64,000 bases of DNA from Lumbricus rubellus (GCA_945859605.1 OX243822.1:20285341-20349340); one strand, 5' to 3'. Positions 10,557 to 25,700 are shown, counted from the first letter of the stretch. Translations and numbers: made by a program. Notes: a model not told the origin generated them from the letters alone.

Positions 10557-10729
10557 CGAGACTGGAGCAAGAGATTGCGACATCCTCGGTGTGAAGGCAG
10601 TTGACAACTCCCCATGGAGCATGTGCGCAGTAACCAATATTCGTTTCTTCCCCCGTACATTCAACATCATCTAGGTGTATCGGTCCGGTCGTCAAACCGA
10701 ACGTGTTATCAATCACGTAGCCTTGGTTT
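10557..10729 (-). CDS. Gene B SRCR domain 2, C-half exon
   Basis: A 173-base exon with acceptor TTTGATGCAG and donor G|GTCAG. It encodes NQGYVIDNTFG, IHLDDVECTG, NIGYCAHAPWG and EDVAISC, giving four SRCR cysteines. It is closely related to 39004-39176 and 60096-60268. Reading through the donor gives G-Q-F-R-C-T then a stop. Confidence 0.85.
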
Positions 10730-13700
10730 CTGCATCAAACAAACTGCACGAATAGATGTTATAATAATTATAATTAATTATTTCCGTTTATTCAGCAATC
10801 AGGTTGACAGACCGCACCGCAACTAGTTACAGTATAGAGTTATGCAGTCATCTTAAATAACATCAATCTTAACTACTAGCAGAACAGACGGCCTGCAATA
10901 CAACGGCGCTAAGGTTCAAAAATAAGCGAATGAGCAAAACCGTTACCCTTGGATCTTGAGAAACTAAAAAATTACCAGGTTGAGCAACAATATCAATTGG
11001 AAGTCACAAACAGGTTGAAGAACTGGAAAGAATAAACGAACCGAGAACGCCGTACAAACTATGGCGACAACCGAAGGAAGCTAATTTATGCGCAGCAAAG
11101 GTGACAATGCGTAAAGACCATCAAAAGCACAAGAACTGGATCTGAAAAGACACTTTGGAATGGGTAGAGAAGAAACGCGATGCCAAAAACAAAATCGCCC
11201 ACGGAATACAAAAGACTGCGAGTCGAAGTGCGGAAAAGACTGCGAAAGGACAAGCAGGAGGACCTAGAAACACTGTTTAGTGAATTAGAAGAAAACGGGG
11301 AAAAGATAGCATCAAACCAGTCTTCCAAACAGTGAAGCGACTCGCTGGTTCATTCGTCCCTCGTAACACGGCCATTGTGGGGCGCGGTGGTGTAGTGGTG
11401 GCGTCGTTGCCTTGAAGCCGGAAGGTTCGAGGTTCGAATCCACCTCAAGACGCGCCGCGTAGGGACCTTGGGCAAGCCCTTTTCTCACAGTTGCTCAGCG
11501 CTTCGGCGTGAAACTCCGATGCAATGTCCGCGCTGTAGTTGGGAGCGCCTCTGAGTAGCGTTTGAGAGCTTGAAGAGGCGCTATAACAAGTGCGCATACA
11601 AACAAAATAAAGATGCCACAAGCAAGAAATTTGTGGAACCAGAGAAGGTGAATCAGAGATGGAGAGAATACTGCAACTATACAGCGAAGAAGACGAGAAT
11701 GTAGAAATTGACATTCAAGTAGGCTAAGGGAACCACCACAGTTGAAGGAAGAAATCAGACGAGCAATAATGAAGTCGGCATCACGAAGGGCAACAGGACC
11801 GGATGATGTGTCCGCAGAACTCTTAAGATTTGGAGGAGAGATGACAGTGACCAAACTACAAGAGATATGCACGGTAGTGTGGAAGACCGGAAAATTCCCA
11901 GGAGAGTGGACTCAGTCAACGTCTATCCCGCTTCCCAAAAAGGGTGATCCACTTCAGTGTGGAAATTACAGAACTATCGCACTGGTTTCACATGGAAGCA
12001 AGATTTTGTTGCGCGTGATGCTAAGGCCGGATGCAATACAAGCTCGATGATGAGACTTCTCAGGAACAGACGGGGTTTAGGCCAAGAAGAGGAACGAAAG
12101 ACTATATATTGAACCTTGAGCTCATACTAGAGAAAGCAAGAGAAAGGAATCAACCTCTTTACAATTGTTTCGTCGACTTTACTAAAGCCTTTGATAGGGT
12201 CCGACATGAACAACTATGACTAACCATGCTCGAAATGAGCTCTCCATCTCATGTAGTCCAGCTATTAAGGAACTTGTACAGGCAACAACAGGCAAATGTC
12301 AGGATAGATGGCCACACTTCGACATGGTTCAAGGTTTGAAAAGGAGTTCGACAAGGATGCAACCTCTCCCCATGCGTGTTTAACACTCTAGCAGAACAAG
12401 TAATGCGTAGGCACTAGCAGGATTTGCCGGTGGATTTAGGATTGGCGGAATAGACCATCAACAACCTCAGATACGCTGACGATATTGTCCTTATGGCCAC
12501 AACATCGAAAGAACAGCAAGAACTCGTGAAACGCGTTGAAAGTGATGCAAGAGAACATGACATCTCAATCAACGGGCCAAAGACGAAAATCATGACAACC
12601 ACTGAGGAGGTTTAGTGAATGCCGAAAGACTGGAACAAGAAAATTTCTTTGCCTATTTATGGAGTAGAGTTACCCAAAACGCAAATTGTCCAGTGACGTT
12701 AAATCAAGGCTGGCAATGGGGGGAAAGACAATTATGGTCCAACTTACAAAGCTAAGAAAAAATAAGTCCATCAGCAACACCAAATTGCGGTTGATGAAGG
12801 CATTGGCGTGGCCAGTGTCGACGTACGGGTGCGAGGCCTGGACTTTGAAGAAGAAGGAAGAAAATCGCATCTAGGCATTTGAAAACAAGCGCATACGGCC
12901 GTTTTCAGATGTTTAGGGGCCCTAGGCACAAACTCTAACTTTAAACGTAACTCGATTTCAGCCTCCAATTTCTCAGCCTAAGATTTATGATTTTATGTAA
13001 CAATGTTTGTTGTCAAAAATAGTCTGGTCTACGTGACCGATTGTTCCCAAAAATTTAAAAAAATACTTCTTAGCACCCGATAAAAAACATAGGAAGGTTC
13101 GCGATGAAAAAATCTCACCTTTTCCCGAGTTCGGAACATTTCAAATGTCGGCCATAGTTAACGCAGTATTTAGCCTACGACGCCTATCGACTTTGATATT
13201 TAGTTCCAGAACTCACTCACAGATTTCTGACGTCATAACTTTTCGCTCAAGGGCGATATCTTATAGCGCGTGGATTCGCAAAATATTCATTTAGCGCAAG
13301 CACTGATGAACGGTTTATCGGAAGTTACGACAAAATAATGGCAATAGATACCGATAATTAATATGTAAGGTAGGATCCTACCGTGTCGTACGTAGGCTAT
13401 CTGGACATTGCTTAGGGCGGGACGGGTTTAGGCAAAATAACCAAAATTCACCGGCAAGCGCCGTCCACCCCGAAGGGTGACGAACCCGCCCCCGCAAGGG
13501 GCGGTTGGGAGCTGGGTTAATTAAGGACAAAAATTTAAATTTCACGTGCATCGTCATGCACCCCAGGGCCGGATCAGGTTTTCCCGATGGAAGAAGGCGG
13601 TTTGAGAAGGTCGGAATGGGAGCGGCGTCAGGCGTGGCGGAGGACAAAAAACCTAAATTTCCCGAGCAACGCTGGGTAACTCAGCTAGTGGCTACTAAAT

Positions 13701-16700
13701 AACAGTTATGTTTGAAACACCTCGTATTTTTTACTGTTAATTTGTTCTTCAAATTGAAAATGAGATTGTGATGGGAAGAAAAAGATGTAGGCTACAAATT
13801 CCTTGGATAATTTCTTACATACATCGCATTCGTATTTTGATCTCAGCAGCAGTCAAAATTGCCATTTATCGAAATTCAAAGATACCATAAACATCAGATT
13901 CAGGTAGACAATTTTATTCATTGGCTATTGGTAAGCTTTTTGATTCGTTTGGCCAATAAAGGTTCGAGAAAGAACGTTCACGGCACATTGTCACCATCAA
14001 TTACAGAAACATTTCAATCTCAACATTCTGGAAACGTTGATTCCAGATTAGACAATCATTCTTTAACTTGGAATAGATTTTTATTGACATAAAATTATGT
14101 TGACATCAAAACGTGTGTTTTGCAAATTACACTGACATAAGATAGAATGCCTATTTCAAGTGCTGGAGTTTTGAAATTAATTTGAGTTAGTTAAGATCTT
14201 GAGGATAGGAGTTTTTGCAAGCACTTCACTGCATTCTATTAGAATTCAAATGTAAATCTGCTGCTAGCAAATCGATGGCAACTGAAAATCACAGTCTGCA
14301 TAATAATTTATATAACTTAATATAAGAGTAGAATCTATGAAAACCAATTCAACTGTGGAGGTGGAAATGAAGCCATAAGAGCAGTTTAAGATTTTGTCAA
14401 GTTAAATTACTTTTCCAGGTTCCCTACCGAGTAGGGCTAAACCGTCAGGGTGACAGTCATCTTCTAACCGTGAGACTTTCATTAAACTTTCATAACTTGA
14501 AATTTTTAAGCAATTAGAAAAGACTATCACAGAGCTCAGAGAGATTTCGTGATGAAAATTAACACTAACAGTACTGATCAAGACATAACTGTAGCCTACA
14601 AAATTCTTTGATGGCGTTGTTGAAAGGAGGCGAATAAAACGAACAAAATAGGTCTATGCCACGAGCTGAAGTTGTTGATTCATATCCGTAAGCCTACAGG
14701 GCCTACTATAGCGATCAAAGAATTTAACAAATTATGCTTGTAGTCTATGTAACTGTATTTTGTAGTTTATTTTAAAGATATAGGCCTATTGCAGTTATAG
14801 GCTATATTATTTTGTGCAGAATCGTTAGAACTAATAACAATAAGCCTGGTGAGTCTTGTTACCTCGGGCGCTAAAATGAAAATGTAAAGAAAAAAAATTG
14901 TTAAGAAAATAATTTATCGTAGGCTATTGCTATTAGGGCCTACGTGCTTGCAAGGTGGCTTTTGATTTGGTCGCCGCGGGGTCTCTCTGTTGCTCGGGGC
15001 CCTATAGGCATGTGCCTCGGGTGCCTAGGCCTTAAAACGGCTCTGCTTTATTTAGTGCATCCGAAAACTACTGCGAATCCCGTGGACAATATGATAACAA
15101 ATGAACAGGCATACAAATCAGTAGGGGCCAGAAAGCCACATTTTAGGACAGTCGCACGACAATATCGAGTGCTGTCTGATGTAGGGTCTCGTGGAGCGAG
15201 TCCGAGGATGAGGCATACCCAGTATTTCGTGGCTGGACAACATCTCGCAATGGACTGACATGAGACTTTGGACAATTACACTCCATTCGTGTAGCCAACC
15301 GTCGCGACGCGACGACGGCGTCTTGACATGACATGACAATAGTAGCCTACAGAGCACGTATATCTCACGGAGCTTCAGGAATCAAACTCGGTTCCGCTTA
15401 TATCCATGCCAGTGTGTCATCTAATGCGCCACCGACCGGGACGCGGTATCCGATGGGTTAAAGCATTCGCCTTCTGTCATGGAGAGTACGGGTTCGAATC
15501 TTCTCTTCTGAGGCTGTTATTGTGCAGGAACCCTCTGCAATTCCTTCTCGCATATTTGTTCCCAGCGTCTTAATTGCTTACTCGGATGGTGGAGTGTGCG
15601 GTGCTGTGCACTTCCAAACTTTGGAAGGAGGGTAGTATCAAAATGATGCAACTTGTGCTGTGCAAGTCTGTGAGCTATTTTCGCTATTGCGCTCTACTGA
15701 TCTTAGAGATATGCAGGCAGCACGCTACCACACAATAACTCCTCTAGGCCATTGTCACTTCTTGTGTATTGATCAGTCTCTTGGAGCGGTCTTCTATTGC
15801 ATCTACTTAGGCTACTGTTACTTTTACCTGATTTAATTATCTAATAATAATAAAAGCAGTAATAATTATAATAATATTTATTGGGTTGCGAAAGGCTCTT
15901 TCACCTGATTTAATTATCTTAATAGTGGCAATTATAATAATAAAAAAGTTATGGTCATAATAATAATTTTTATGGTTATTTATTGCGTTTTCCTACTGTT
16001 GCTTTGACCTGATTTAGTTATCTCAATAATTATAATATTAATTGTAATTTTATGGTTATTTATTGGGTTGCGAAAGGCTCCTACTTACCCAAGGCCGAGA
16101 CTGTTGCATGCCACCTGAGCACTTAGATCATTGAAGAAGTCATTGCAGACTGTTCCCCAGACACCTTGGTATTGGATCTCCAGCCGTCCTTCGTAGGGCA
16201 GGAAGCCGCCAACCAACCGAACGGGGTAACCTGGAAGGAGACAGTAACATATGCAGAGTTGCAAAGATTAAGTTTGGTTATTTTTAACAAGTGACTTCTC
16301 GGTGGCCGTTTATATAGAAAATTTATTTTGAAAATAAATTATAATATATGGAGAAGAATTCATCCGTGTCAAGCATAACTTAAGTCTGTAAATTTGCATA
16401 CCTAGGCTTAAGGCTGCGCCTTATGTATGCAAATATCTTTATATTTAAAAAACAGCAACTCTTCTTCTTCCTCCTCTTCCTCCTCCTCCTCCTCCTCCTC
16501 CTCCTCCTCCTCCTCCTCCTCCTCCTCCTCCTCCTCCTCCTCCACCTCATGCTCCTTTTCTTCTTCTTTTTATTTCTTTCTTCTTCGTCTTCTTCTGCTT
16601 CTTCGTCTTCTTCTTCTTCTTCTTCTTCTTCGTCTTCCTATTTCTTCTTCTTTTTCTTGGTCAGTCGTCAGTCAGACGCATGCAGGCCCTACGCCATCGA

Positions 16701-19700
16701 CAAGGCCTCAACATGCCGTCTCCAACTTGCTCTGCCCCTGATTTTGTCCACCGCATCTGAGCATCTCTCATATCCATGTTCTGCGCTATAAGATCTTCTT
16801 TTATATTATCTATCCAAGGCATCGCTTGTCTGCTTTGGCTTCTGTTTCCCTCCACAATGGCATGTCCGTGCAGAGCTGCGCCTGTTAGCAATTTGTCCTC
16901 CATTCGCGTCACGTGCCAAGAACCAGGCGAGTTTTCTTTTTCTGATATTGTCCACCACTGTTTCCTTTTGTCTCAGCTTCTTCCTATAGTCACCTCGTTT
17001 CGGATCCTGCCTAAATAGTGATAATTTAATAATACAATAATAAATTATAATAATTTAAAATACAACAATACTTACCTCCAACTCCTACGCATGAGATCGA
17101 GACATCGTTGTCGTGGTCGCACCTTCCGACGTCTCCGAGCGCTGAGTGCGGGCAGTCGTCGATTGCCAATTCAGTTCCAACGCAATCAACATCACTGAAG
17201 TGGATCGCTTCAGTTCCAGGTCCAAATGTATTCTCAAGGAACGTACCCTGGTTCTGGCTGCAGAAACCAACAGCAACTACATGTATGCCTTCTACCTTAA
17301 CACCACACGACTGAATGTATGTACGTGTACAGGCTATATATGTGTGTTTGTGTGTCGGGATGACAGGACAATTACCCCTGGACAATTACCCCGGACAATT
17401 ACCCACCCTTCCGTACCAATTACCCCGGGACAACTACCCCCCCGTACCAATTACCCCCGGACAATTAACCCCCCCCCGTGCCACAGCGTGAGCTTGTTCC
17501 CTCACGCGTCAATCTCTTTACCTGTCTCTTCGTATTTGTCAGACGTTCAGCGCTGCCTAATCATATCAAAAATCAACTTTACTTTAACACTTGCTTTTTT
17601 AAAATTAACTGAAGTAAGAACAATAATATTTAAATATTTTATTAGGCAGGCGTTTAACAAGTTTTTTTGAATCTTTAACCTTTTTCACACATCAACTTAG
17701 AACCATTTTTAGATTTGATTTGATTTAATATTTTTCATTGAACGTTTTACACTAACTTGCCTATCTTCGTGTAGTTGCGCATAACCGTGCTCTTTAAACT
17801 AACTGAAGTCAGAACTCTATCGATAACACTTAAAGATTTAATTAGGCAGGCGTTTAACAAGCCATATACTTAGTTATTAGTTATTGGCACGGGGGGTTAT
17901 TGTCGGGAGGGGGGTAATTGGTACGGGGGGTAGTTGTCCGGGAGGTAATTGGCACGGGGGGCAGTTGGCCGGAGGTAGTTGTCCTGGGTTATTGTCCAGG
18001 GGTAATTGTCGGGGGGTAATTGTCCGGAGGTAATTGTCCATGGGTAATTGTCCTAGAACCGTGTGTCTGTGCGCCTACGTATAGGTCTCTAAGCATGCCT
18101 GTATAAATTTGTATAATACTGTAGACCTGGTCTATACACAATACATGCATATATAAATTACCTATAAGCTTATGCATGTACATGTATAAAAATTGTATAC
18201 TAGGTATGTATAATTGTATATTGCATAATGTACGTATGTATGCCGCGACGATTTCTTAAGTTTCAATTGTCTAATCATTAGTTGCAGGCCCTATATAATT
18301 TATAATGTTTTTAATTGTCACAGTTGCCTACTATATAATTTTAGTACTAATACTGTTATTAGGACTATATTTCGGTGAATATTTTCTATATGTGCACAAT
18401 GTTGCAATTACTGTTACGCGTAAGCTTATGTGAATAATACATGCACGGATGAACGGAGGGTAACAAAATTAATGAATGCTGGGTTTAACCATAACCATAG
18501 CCATAGTTTTTAGTATTCGTGAATATTAAGATTTTTAATATTCGTAAATATTCGTAAATATTCGGTAACGGATTAAAGTGAACCATCGAAACCGCAATGT
18601 TAGCCGGTAAAGCAGTTTAAGTTTTTGTATGTTTCCATGACATTCACTCGCATTCAGGACAGGGCTGCATTAAAATCTGCAATGCGCTTATTATGTTGAG
18701 AACGGGATAAGTTTTGCCTGCAACCTGGCACTATTATTTCTTTCGTTGGCATTTAGGTTTATATTTACTCATCCTGCAACACCTACATGTATATCAAACT
18801 ACTTTGTCAATTTGCAGTTACTATTATAGGCAGTTAAAGTTTATTTCTAATTTACCCTACTATTGCTGCTACTTTCCAACTGCCATCGGTGGCTCTGCCT
18901 CTTTTCAGTTGGGTTTCCCAAAAACAAGTGCAAATAAACAGCAACAGGTTATACGAATAAAGTGAAATTTTATCTTAACTAGTTAACAGTACTATAATAC
19001 ATCCTGGGGGAAAACGACTAAAGGTGATGTTGAGTGTGCCAAATTGGAAAAGTTGTTGAAAATAAAAGAATAAGCTTATAGACAGATACATAGATTGTAA
19101 TTTGGTAGTTTAATAGGAGACAGCGTAAAGTAAATGGCATTTAAGTTTACGTTTAACAAGGTGAAACAGAGGGAATTCTGAATTTCCAATGTATAGTAGG
19201 GTGGTTGTTAAAAATAAAAGTTGGAGGACACTGTTCTCCAAGGTGCCATTTGGTTCCATTTCACCCAGAAACATCACACAAAAAGTTTTATGAAAAAATA
19301 TTAATATTTAGGACTAGCACAACGCCATCAAAGTTTTACCCATTAACAAATCTAAGAGCGTTCGAACAGTAAGCATAATAGTTGTAATCAACCAGGAATC
19401 TTCGAACCAGGAATCAATAAAACTACTTGTAGTAGGTCTAGGTTACACCTCAATGATGTTACTGTAGTCATAGCCATGAATTTATATGGCGCCACTTAAG
19501 AAAAACTCACACTGCTCAAACCTGTATGAGCACTGCATCACAGATAACATCTAGCAGATTTTTTTTTACAAAACTACGTATTTTGCCTTGTTGTCTTGAT
19601 TCGAAATAATAGTCCACTAATTCTTGGACTGTAGTAGTTACTGATTCTGAACAGCAATATATGATAAATATATAGAGATAAATATAAAATGCTTCGTGTT

Positions 19701-22700
19701 TTCATCTGTGTCCTGCGTGTAGCCTAATTAATTTATTCTGCGAAGTCACCAATATTCCTAATGAGGTCTGAATTTCTCATAGATATTTTTGTACACTTAT
19801 TGTTCCTGGGTCAGGCCTAATTAGGTACAAGAAAATGATGTAATATTAAAAGTAGTGACCCATTTTAGATGGAAATGTTTATCTCAGAGGTAATAATAAT
19901 TATCACGTTTAGAACCTGAAGAATTACTACTCCTTCTCACTAGGCAAATTGCATTTGGTCTTTGAGCTATGCTGCTTCATCTGCACTGAACTAAAAAGTG
20001 CAATGTGCAGTGCTCGCGATTTAGCCTATTTAATTGAAGTGGCACATCTTGCATGTTGTACAAAGAAGGTGATCATCTAACATCGTGAGTGGCCAAGACT
20101 AGTGGCAAACTTTCGAATCCTGATCTTTTCATAATCATGGAATCAACAAAGATCACTTTGTTGACTTTGAAGACCATAACCATTGATATTAATTAATGCC
20201 TTTACCATAATACAAATCCGCAAAAATCAGGTATCCTGCCATAAAGATAATCAACTTTGGAGTTCTATGTAGTAATGGGTGTTGAGTGTTGACTGTAGGC
20301 TACTTTTGGCCTACTTATTCCTTTGGATTGCTTGATTGCCTGAGATGCCCTGGTGGCCACAGCAGTTTCGGATGGATCCATTGCTGATCATGATGCACAC
20401 AGCATACGTGTTTGATACCATCACCTTTGATGTTGATTTACTGTAGTTAATTAATTAACTACATGTATAACTAATTAAGGCAGTGCAATTTCTGTCCACT
20501 CTCGGCAGCACTGTCTGTGCTAATTGCTTGTCTGTGTGTTCATTCGTTCTGCTCTAAAAGTATGCTTTGGGATTATTTTTATTTTATAAAATAGACAGCT
20601 AATGTGATTATAGGCTACATGATACACTCATTTATGATGCTATCTTTAGGAATTAAGTAAAGAACTACTGTTATGTGGTAATGGGTAATTCTCTAGATAT
20701 ATTATGATCTCAATAATTTCAAGATTTACTCAAATTCGTTTGTTTACATTGGATAGAGGTTATCTGTGATGCAGTGTGTCATCCTGCTCTGAATTCCATA
20801 ATAAACGAAAATATCATCAGTATTTTTTTGTAGTTCAACTGATATTGGGGTCCCTGATTCATGTTTTTTCTCAGAATCTGTGTCAAAGTGAAGTTTGTAA
20901 TAAAGAGCCTCTGCTGCAGCAAAAGAATCCGTTTGTGCACTTAGATTTGAAGCAGGCCTATCGAAACAACGTATAATGTGTTGGCTTGCTAGTATAGATT
21001 TGTGGTGTCAAATACTATTATGATGTCTATAAAAATATCTAATACACTATCATCAACTTTGAAAAATTTACTTGTCAGTTGTACATAAATGAAATAATGC
21101 ATTCTTTTAGTCAAAACGTGTGATGGGTCCAAAAATATGACTTAAATATACCAATACTCGAAATGACGATAATATTTTATAACATTCAAAACTTCAGACG
21201 CGTTGTGCTAGTCCTAAATATTTTTGAATCGTAATAATTTTTTGGCTATATCAGTTTTGTACCAATTGGCACCAAATGGTGGGTTGGAGAAAGTAAAAAA
21301 ACGAAGTTGAAAATTTGCCATTGCACATACAACCACCCTAATGTATAGCCTACGCCTAAAAATTTGTGGTTGCTACATGGGTGATACGGTCCCTTTAATG
21401 AGTAAAGTAGAAACCTAATACATTTATATAAATATTATATAGCGCTTTGTGAATTTAGTTTCTACGATTACAGTTAGGACGTACTCAAACCCAAGACTGG
21501 CGCAGGCGACTTGTGCATCTGTGTCTGAGAATCGTGCATCACAAACCGTTCCCCATACATTGTCGATGAACAACTCTAAGCGACCCTGCGTGTGGTCAGG
21601 TCCATCGACGAGTCTCACAGCGTAGTCTACGAAGAAAACCAAGAACTGATATTGGACAGCAGATGGCCTTGGAGAGCAGGTCTTAGAGATAGTATTTTCG
21701 TCGTCCGGTGGAATGTTAAAAGGAATAAAAGTGTTATAATTTTGTTGGCGCGAGGCCCAGACTGCCGGACACACCGATCGCGTCAGCCTCAACGCTCATT
21801 GATGCGATTATGGGTCAGAGGCGAATCCCAACATAAACATAAACATAAACAGGCGCAAGAGCATTAAAATTTGTAAGCGTCTGCATGTTTGCGTTCCAGC
21901 TGGAGCACGGGTAAAACTCGCGCCATTCAGTGACACTACGACGGTAAGGAGCACAGCTACTATAAGTCTCAAATCTATATTGTAAGTCTGAAATTTTCTG
22001 TGGCTGGGTGTGTATGTAAGTTCGTCCCAAGAAAGGCTCCGAGACGGCTTGATTTCGCACGACGGAACAATTGTTTAAATCTTCGCATGCAAATTTGTAG
22101 GTCAGCGCGACTATTTTCAGCTCTCAACTCACTTTAAAACCATGGCCGCCCGCATAAATTTTTGCAGGGGGGGGGGCAAATTTTTTTCGATGCTCACAGT
22201 TACCGTAAATGTCTTAGTAACAAGAGCTTGAATAATGCAAAGCTGGGAATTAAGAGTACGAGTATTTTTCAATGAGGTTTCTTAATGCAAACATTTTTCA
22301 CTTTCATTTTGTGTATCAGCTTTATTCATTCATTCATTCATTCATTCATTCATTTCGTGAATTTATATAGCGCTTCTTCAAGAAACTACTCAGAGGCGCT
22401 CCCAGTCCAGCCACAGCTAAAATAATAGGTTTTGAGCGACTTATAAAAAGCAGGTGAATTTAGTCTAGGCATAAGTCGCAAGTTTAGTGGGAGGCCATTC
22501 CAGATAGCGGGACCCACAGAAGAAAAGGCTCGGCGCTGTCTTGTAGAAGTGCGAGCTCGAGGAACCAAAAGCTCCCCCGTTGTCGTAGAGCGAAGAGCTC
22601 GACGGGCTGCAAGGTCAGAGACAGGTCGACAAAGAATAGACAGGTATGATGGAGCACAATCAGTAAGGCAACGCCAGACAAGTGCAGCAACTCGGTAGGA

Positions 22701-25700
22701 GATGCGCTGTGAAACAGGGAGCCAGTGAAGAACATCACGCATATAAGCAGAGACATATGAATAATTTCTTTAGTGCGAAGAAAAAATAAAAATAAAAAGT
22801 AGATGTTAAATGTGGGTTCCTGAAGCGGCACTGTAGGCCTAATATTATAAGTCCATTGAATGAATGAACAAGTGAACAAAAAATAGGTGTCAGTTTTCAA
22901 GGTGCAAGTGTTCCTCTAGCTACTTCTATTAATAGCCTACTTAATTTTGTGCCGTTGTGAAAAGTTGCATGACAGCGAGATTCCAATCAAGTAGGCCATA
23001 ATCGATAGAAAAATACTATTTGCAAGAGCGCCCGTCGAAGGGTTAACAGCCAATGGTCATTGTTCCAGCTTTTGAGAAGATGTTGATTAAGCTTATGCAA
23101 GGCAGACAATTAAGAGCATGTTTATATCTACAGAGATTTCTAAACATAGGTTTCTGACTTTCACTGTGTGTATCATTCGTATCATTAGTGCTTTAATGCG
23201 AAGAAATTTAAAAAAAAACCAAAAGTAGTAGTTAAAAAAAAATTCCATTTCCACTTGCCCCCCTTGTCCCTATGTACGGGCGCCCATGCTTAAAACCCGA
23301 GGTATTATTTTAAGTTTCGACGTGGTAGTTAGCGTCTACAGATTTAAGAAGCTAATTCAACGTCGCACATTAACCATAGCGTCTCTATTGCTTAGCAGAC
23401 GACTTGACGTCATAATCTTGACGTCATTCTCGCCACTCGCAGGTTAGTTACCTAAGTTACTCAGATTCTCGCTTAGTGCCGAAACAACAGGGAATTAGAA
23501 TGCGGCTATGGATGTGTATGTATATGTATAGGCTACGTCCAAAGTTTCGCAGTTATTGACCAGACCCAAGCAGCGGATGGGTTGGTCTCCTAACCGCGAA
23601 AGCCTGCGTGCGGGCGAAAAGCCAAAATTTTGCTATTTTCAAACATTCGCACAGTTTCGGATCTTTACACTTCACCCTTGCAGCTAGAGACAGAGTGCGA
23701 CCAGGGCCATGACCCCGCAGTCAGGAAGCACACCCCGCCCGCAGGAACTTGTCACGTTTGGTTGTGGGGAGGGAGTAACCAAAATGCGCAAGAGTGAAAC
23801 AACTTCTTTTCGGGTCACGCATGCTACCGCAGAGGGGTGAGGTCAAGGTGGATCCGGGGTCTGGGTATACGAAAGGGCGTAGAGATGAGGAGGGCGAAAA
23901 CCAAAATTTCCCGGTCAACGCTGGGAACCTCTGAGGGGTGGGGTTGGATGAAGGCTGGTTGTGAGCGCGGAGTGTAAATTATGGCCGGGTCGGGATGAGT
24001 GTGGGAGGAGGTAGGGGTACGGTTGGGATGGACCGTGGGTGGTGCTGGACAGGGCGAAGAACTCAAATATACCCGGCTGCGCCGAATACCCCAGAGGAGC
24101 GTGAACGGGGTAGGAACGGGGCAGGGTGGGGTGGTGTGGCGAGATGGCGCGGAGGAAGAGGCGTGGTAGGGGCGAAGTGGGGCGGAGAGTGTATGTCGGG
24201 TGCGGAGAAACTAGATGCTGCGAGGGGTAGGGTTGGGTCCGAAAGCAGGTTGAGATCTCGGTGGTGTGGAGGGAGGGGGCTAAATCCCGATATTAAGCGG
24301 TCTACGCCGAATACCCCATAGATGAAAAATTAAAATTTCCCGTGAAACGCCGGGTACCACAGCTAGTCTTCTATAAATCTAAACTTTGTGAATTGTTCGA
24401 TTTTTAAAAATTCTATATGATTCTATATCTCGACGTCTATATTAATGAAACACTGTAAGACATCTATCTTTTGTGTATCATAACTTTTTAAGGTAAACTT
24501 AGAAAAACAAAAAATGCGAAAGTGTGCGGGAGCAAATGTTTCCCTTGCTCCACTGCGGAAGCCCATTTCTAGAGAGCAGTTTTGGCAATAAAAAAGGAGC
24601 TAAATACTTGTGGTTTTCGCGCATACTTTTATTCATCTGCACTTTTTAAGGCGCATTTTTGGAACTTATTAAGAAGTGCCGAATCGCTGTCGTCATCACG
24701 ATAATCGTCTTCAACATCATCGACATTATTGTCACCACATTCATGACCATCATCATCAAAATCATTATCATAATGATCATTATCGTCGTCATAATCATCA
24801 TAATCATCACATCATCGTTTTTATCACTTTTTGTTCTTCAGAGTCGTCATCAATATTAACATCATCATCATCGGCATTTAGTTTCTTCGTGATCCACATC
24901 ACCATCATAATCATGCAAGTTGTCTAACTTGTCTTTGGAAAGAATTGAACGTTTCTCAACGAACCGGTAAGAGGGGTAATGACGTCATCACTTCCTTCAG
25001 GAACGAGATCCGCTGAAACAATTAACCAGAAATTAATTACAAATTATTTCATGCTGTCAGGAGAAAATTCTGATCGCCAAGGTTTATCAAAGTATGTTTT
25101 CTTCGTCTTGCAGAATCGATACTTGAAATTATAAATCAGCTAGGAAACGCTAAGTAAGGGAAAACGTAGGCTATAAGCTCCGGGTTCAATCTTCGATATC
25201 AATCATAGGAAGAGCAATTCCTCAAGCTAGCCTTGAAGCAGCCATAGGTATGTATGTCATAGCGCCGCTTCAAGATTTATATTCAGAGGCGCTCCCGACT
25301 ACAGTGCGGACACTCAATCGGAATCTCACAACGAAGCTCATGAGCAATTGAAAGAAGGTCTTGCTCAAGGCCTCTACCACAGTGTCACGCAGTGCCGGCG
25401 CTAGCACCCCCGTACCCACCGATTGGGGCCCTCACGTTTGCAAGGGGCCCTCAAATTTAGCTGGTCATTATGCCTATTTGCGACTGTATATTTCTTAAAC
25501 CAGCGCATTCAATTGGGGACCCCAATCAGATCTGGTACATGCCTCGACAAATCATTATGGCACTGCCATAGCAAACTTAATGCAAATATCATCCTGATTT
25601 TGGCGTAAGAATAGCCTTCTAATTCAAGCCAGTTGAGTCTACTTTCCCAAACACAACGTCTGTAACTTATTCTAAATACTATTGGATTGAGACCTCAAAA

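Noticed and set aside
11381..11450. Possible tRNA gene (A and B boxes)
   Set aside because: The cloverleaf is incomplete and the unit recurs with a SINE body and tail, so it is a SINE head. The same holds at 8692, 15436, 47533 and 56185.
20776..20976. 66-codon ORF inside the hAT-type element
   Set aside because: Short, with no transposase motif; expected by chance in 2 kb.
24659..24927. Ile-rich or His-rich ORFs
   Set aside because: They come from the CAT-rich block of intron 1 of gene B.
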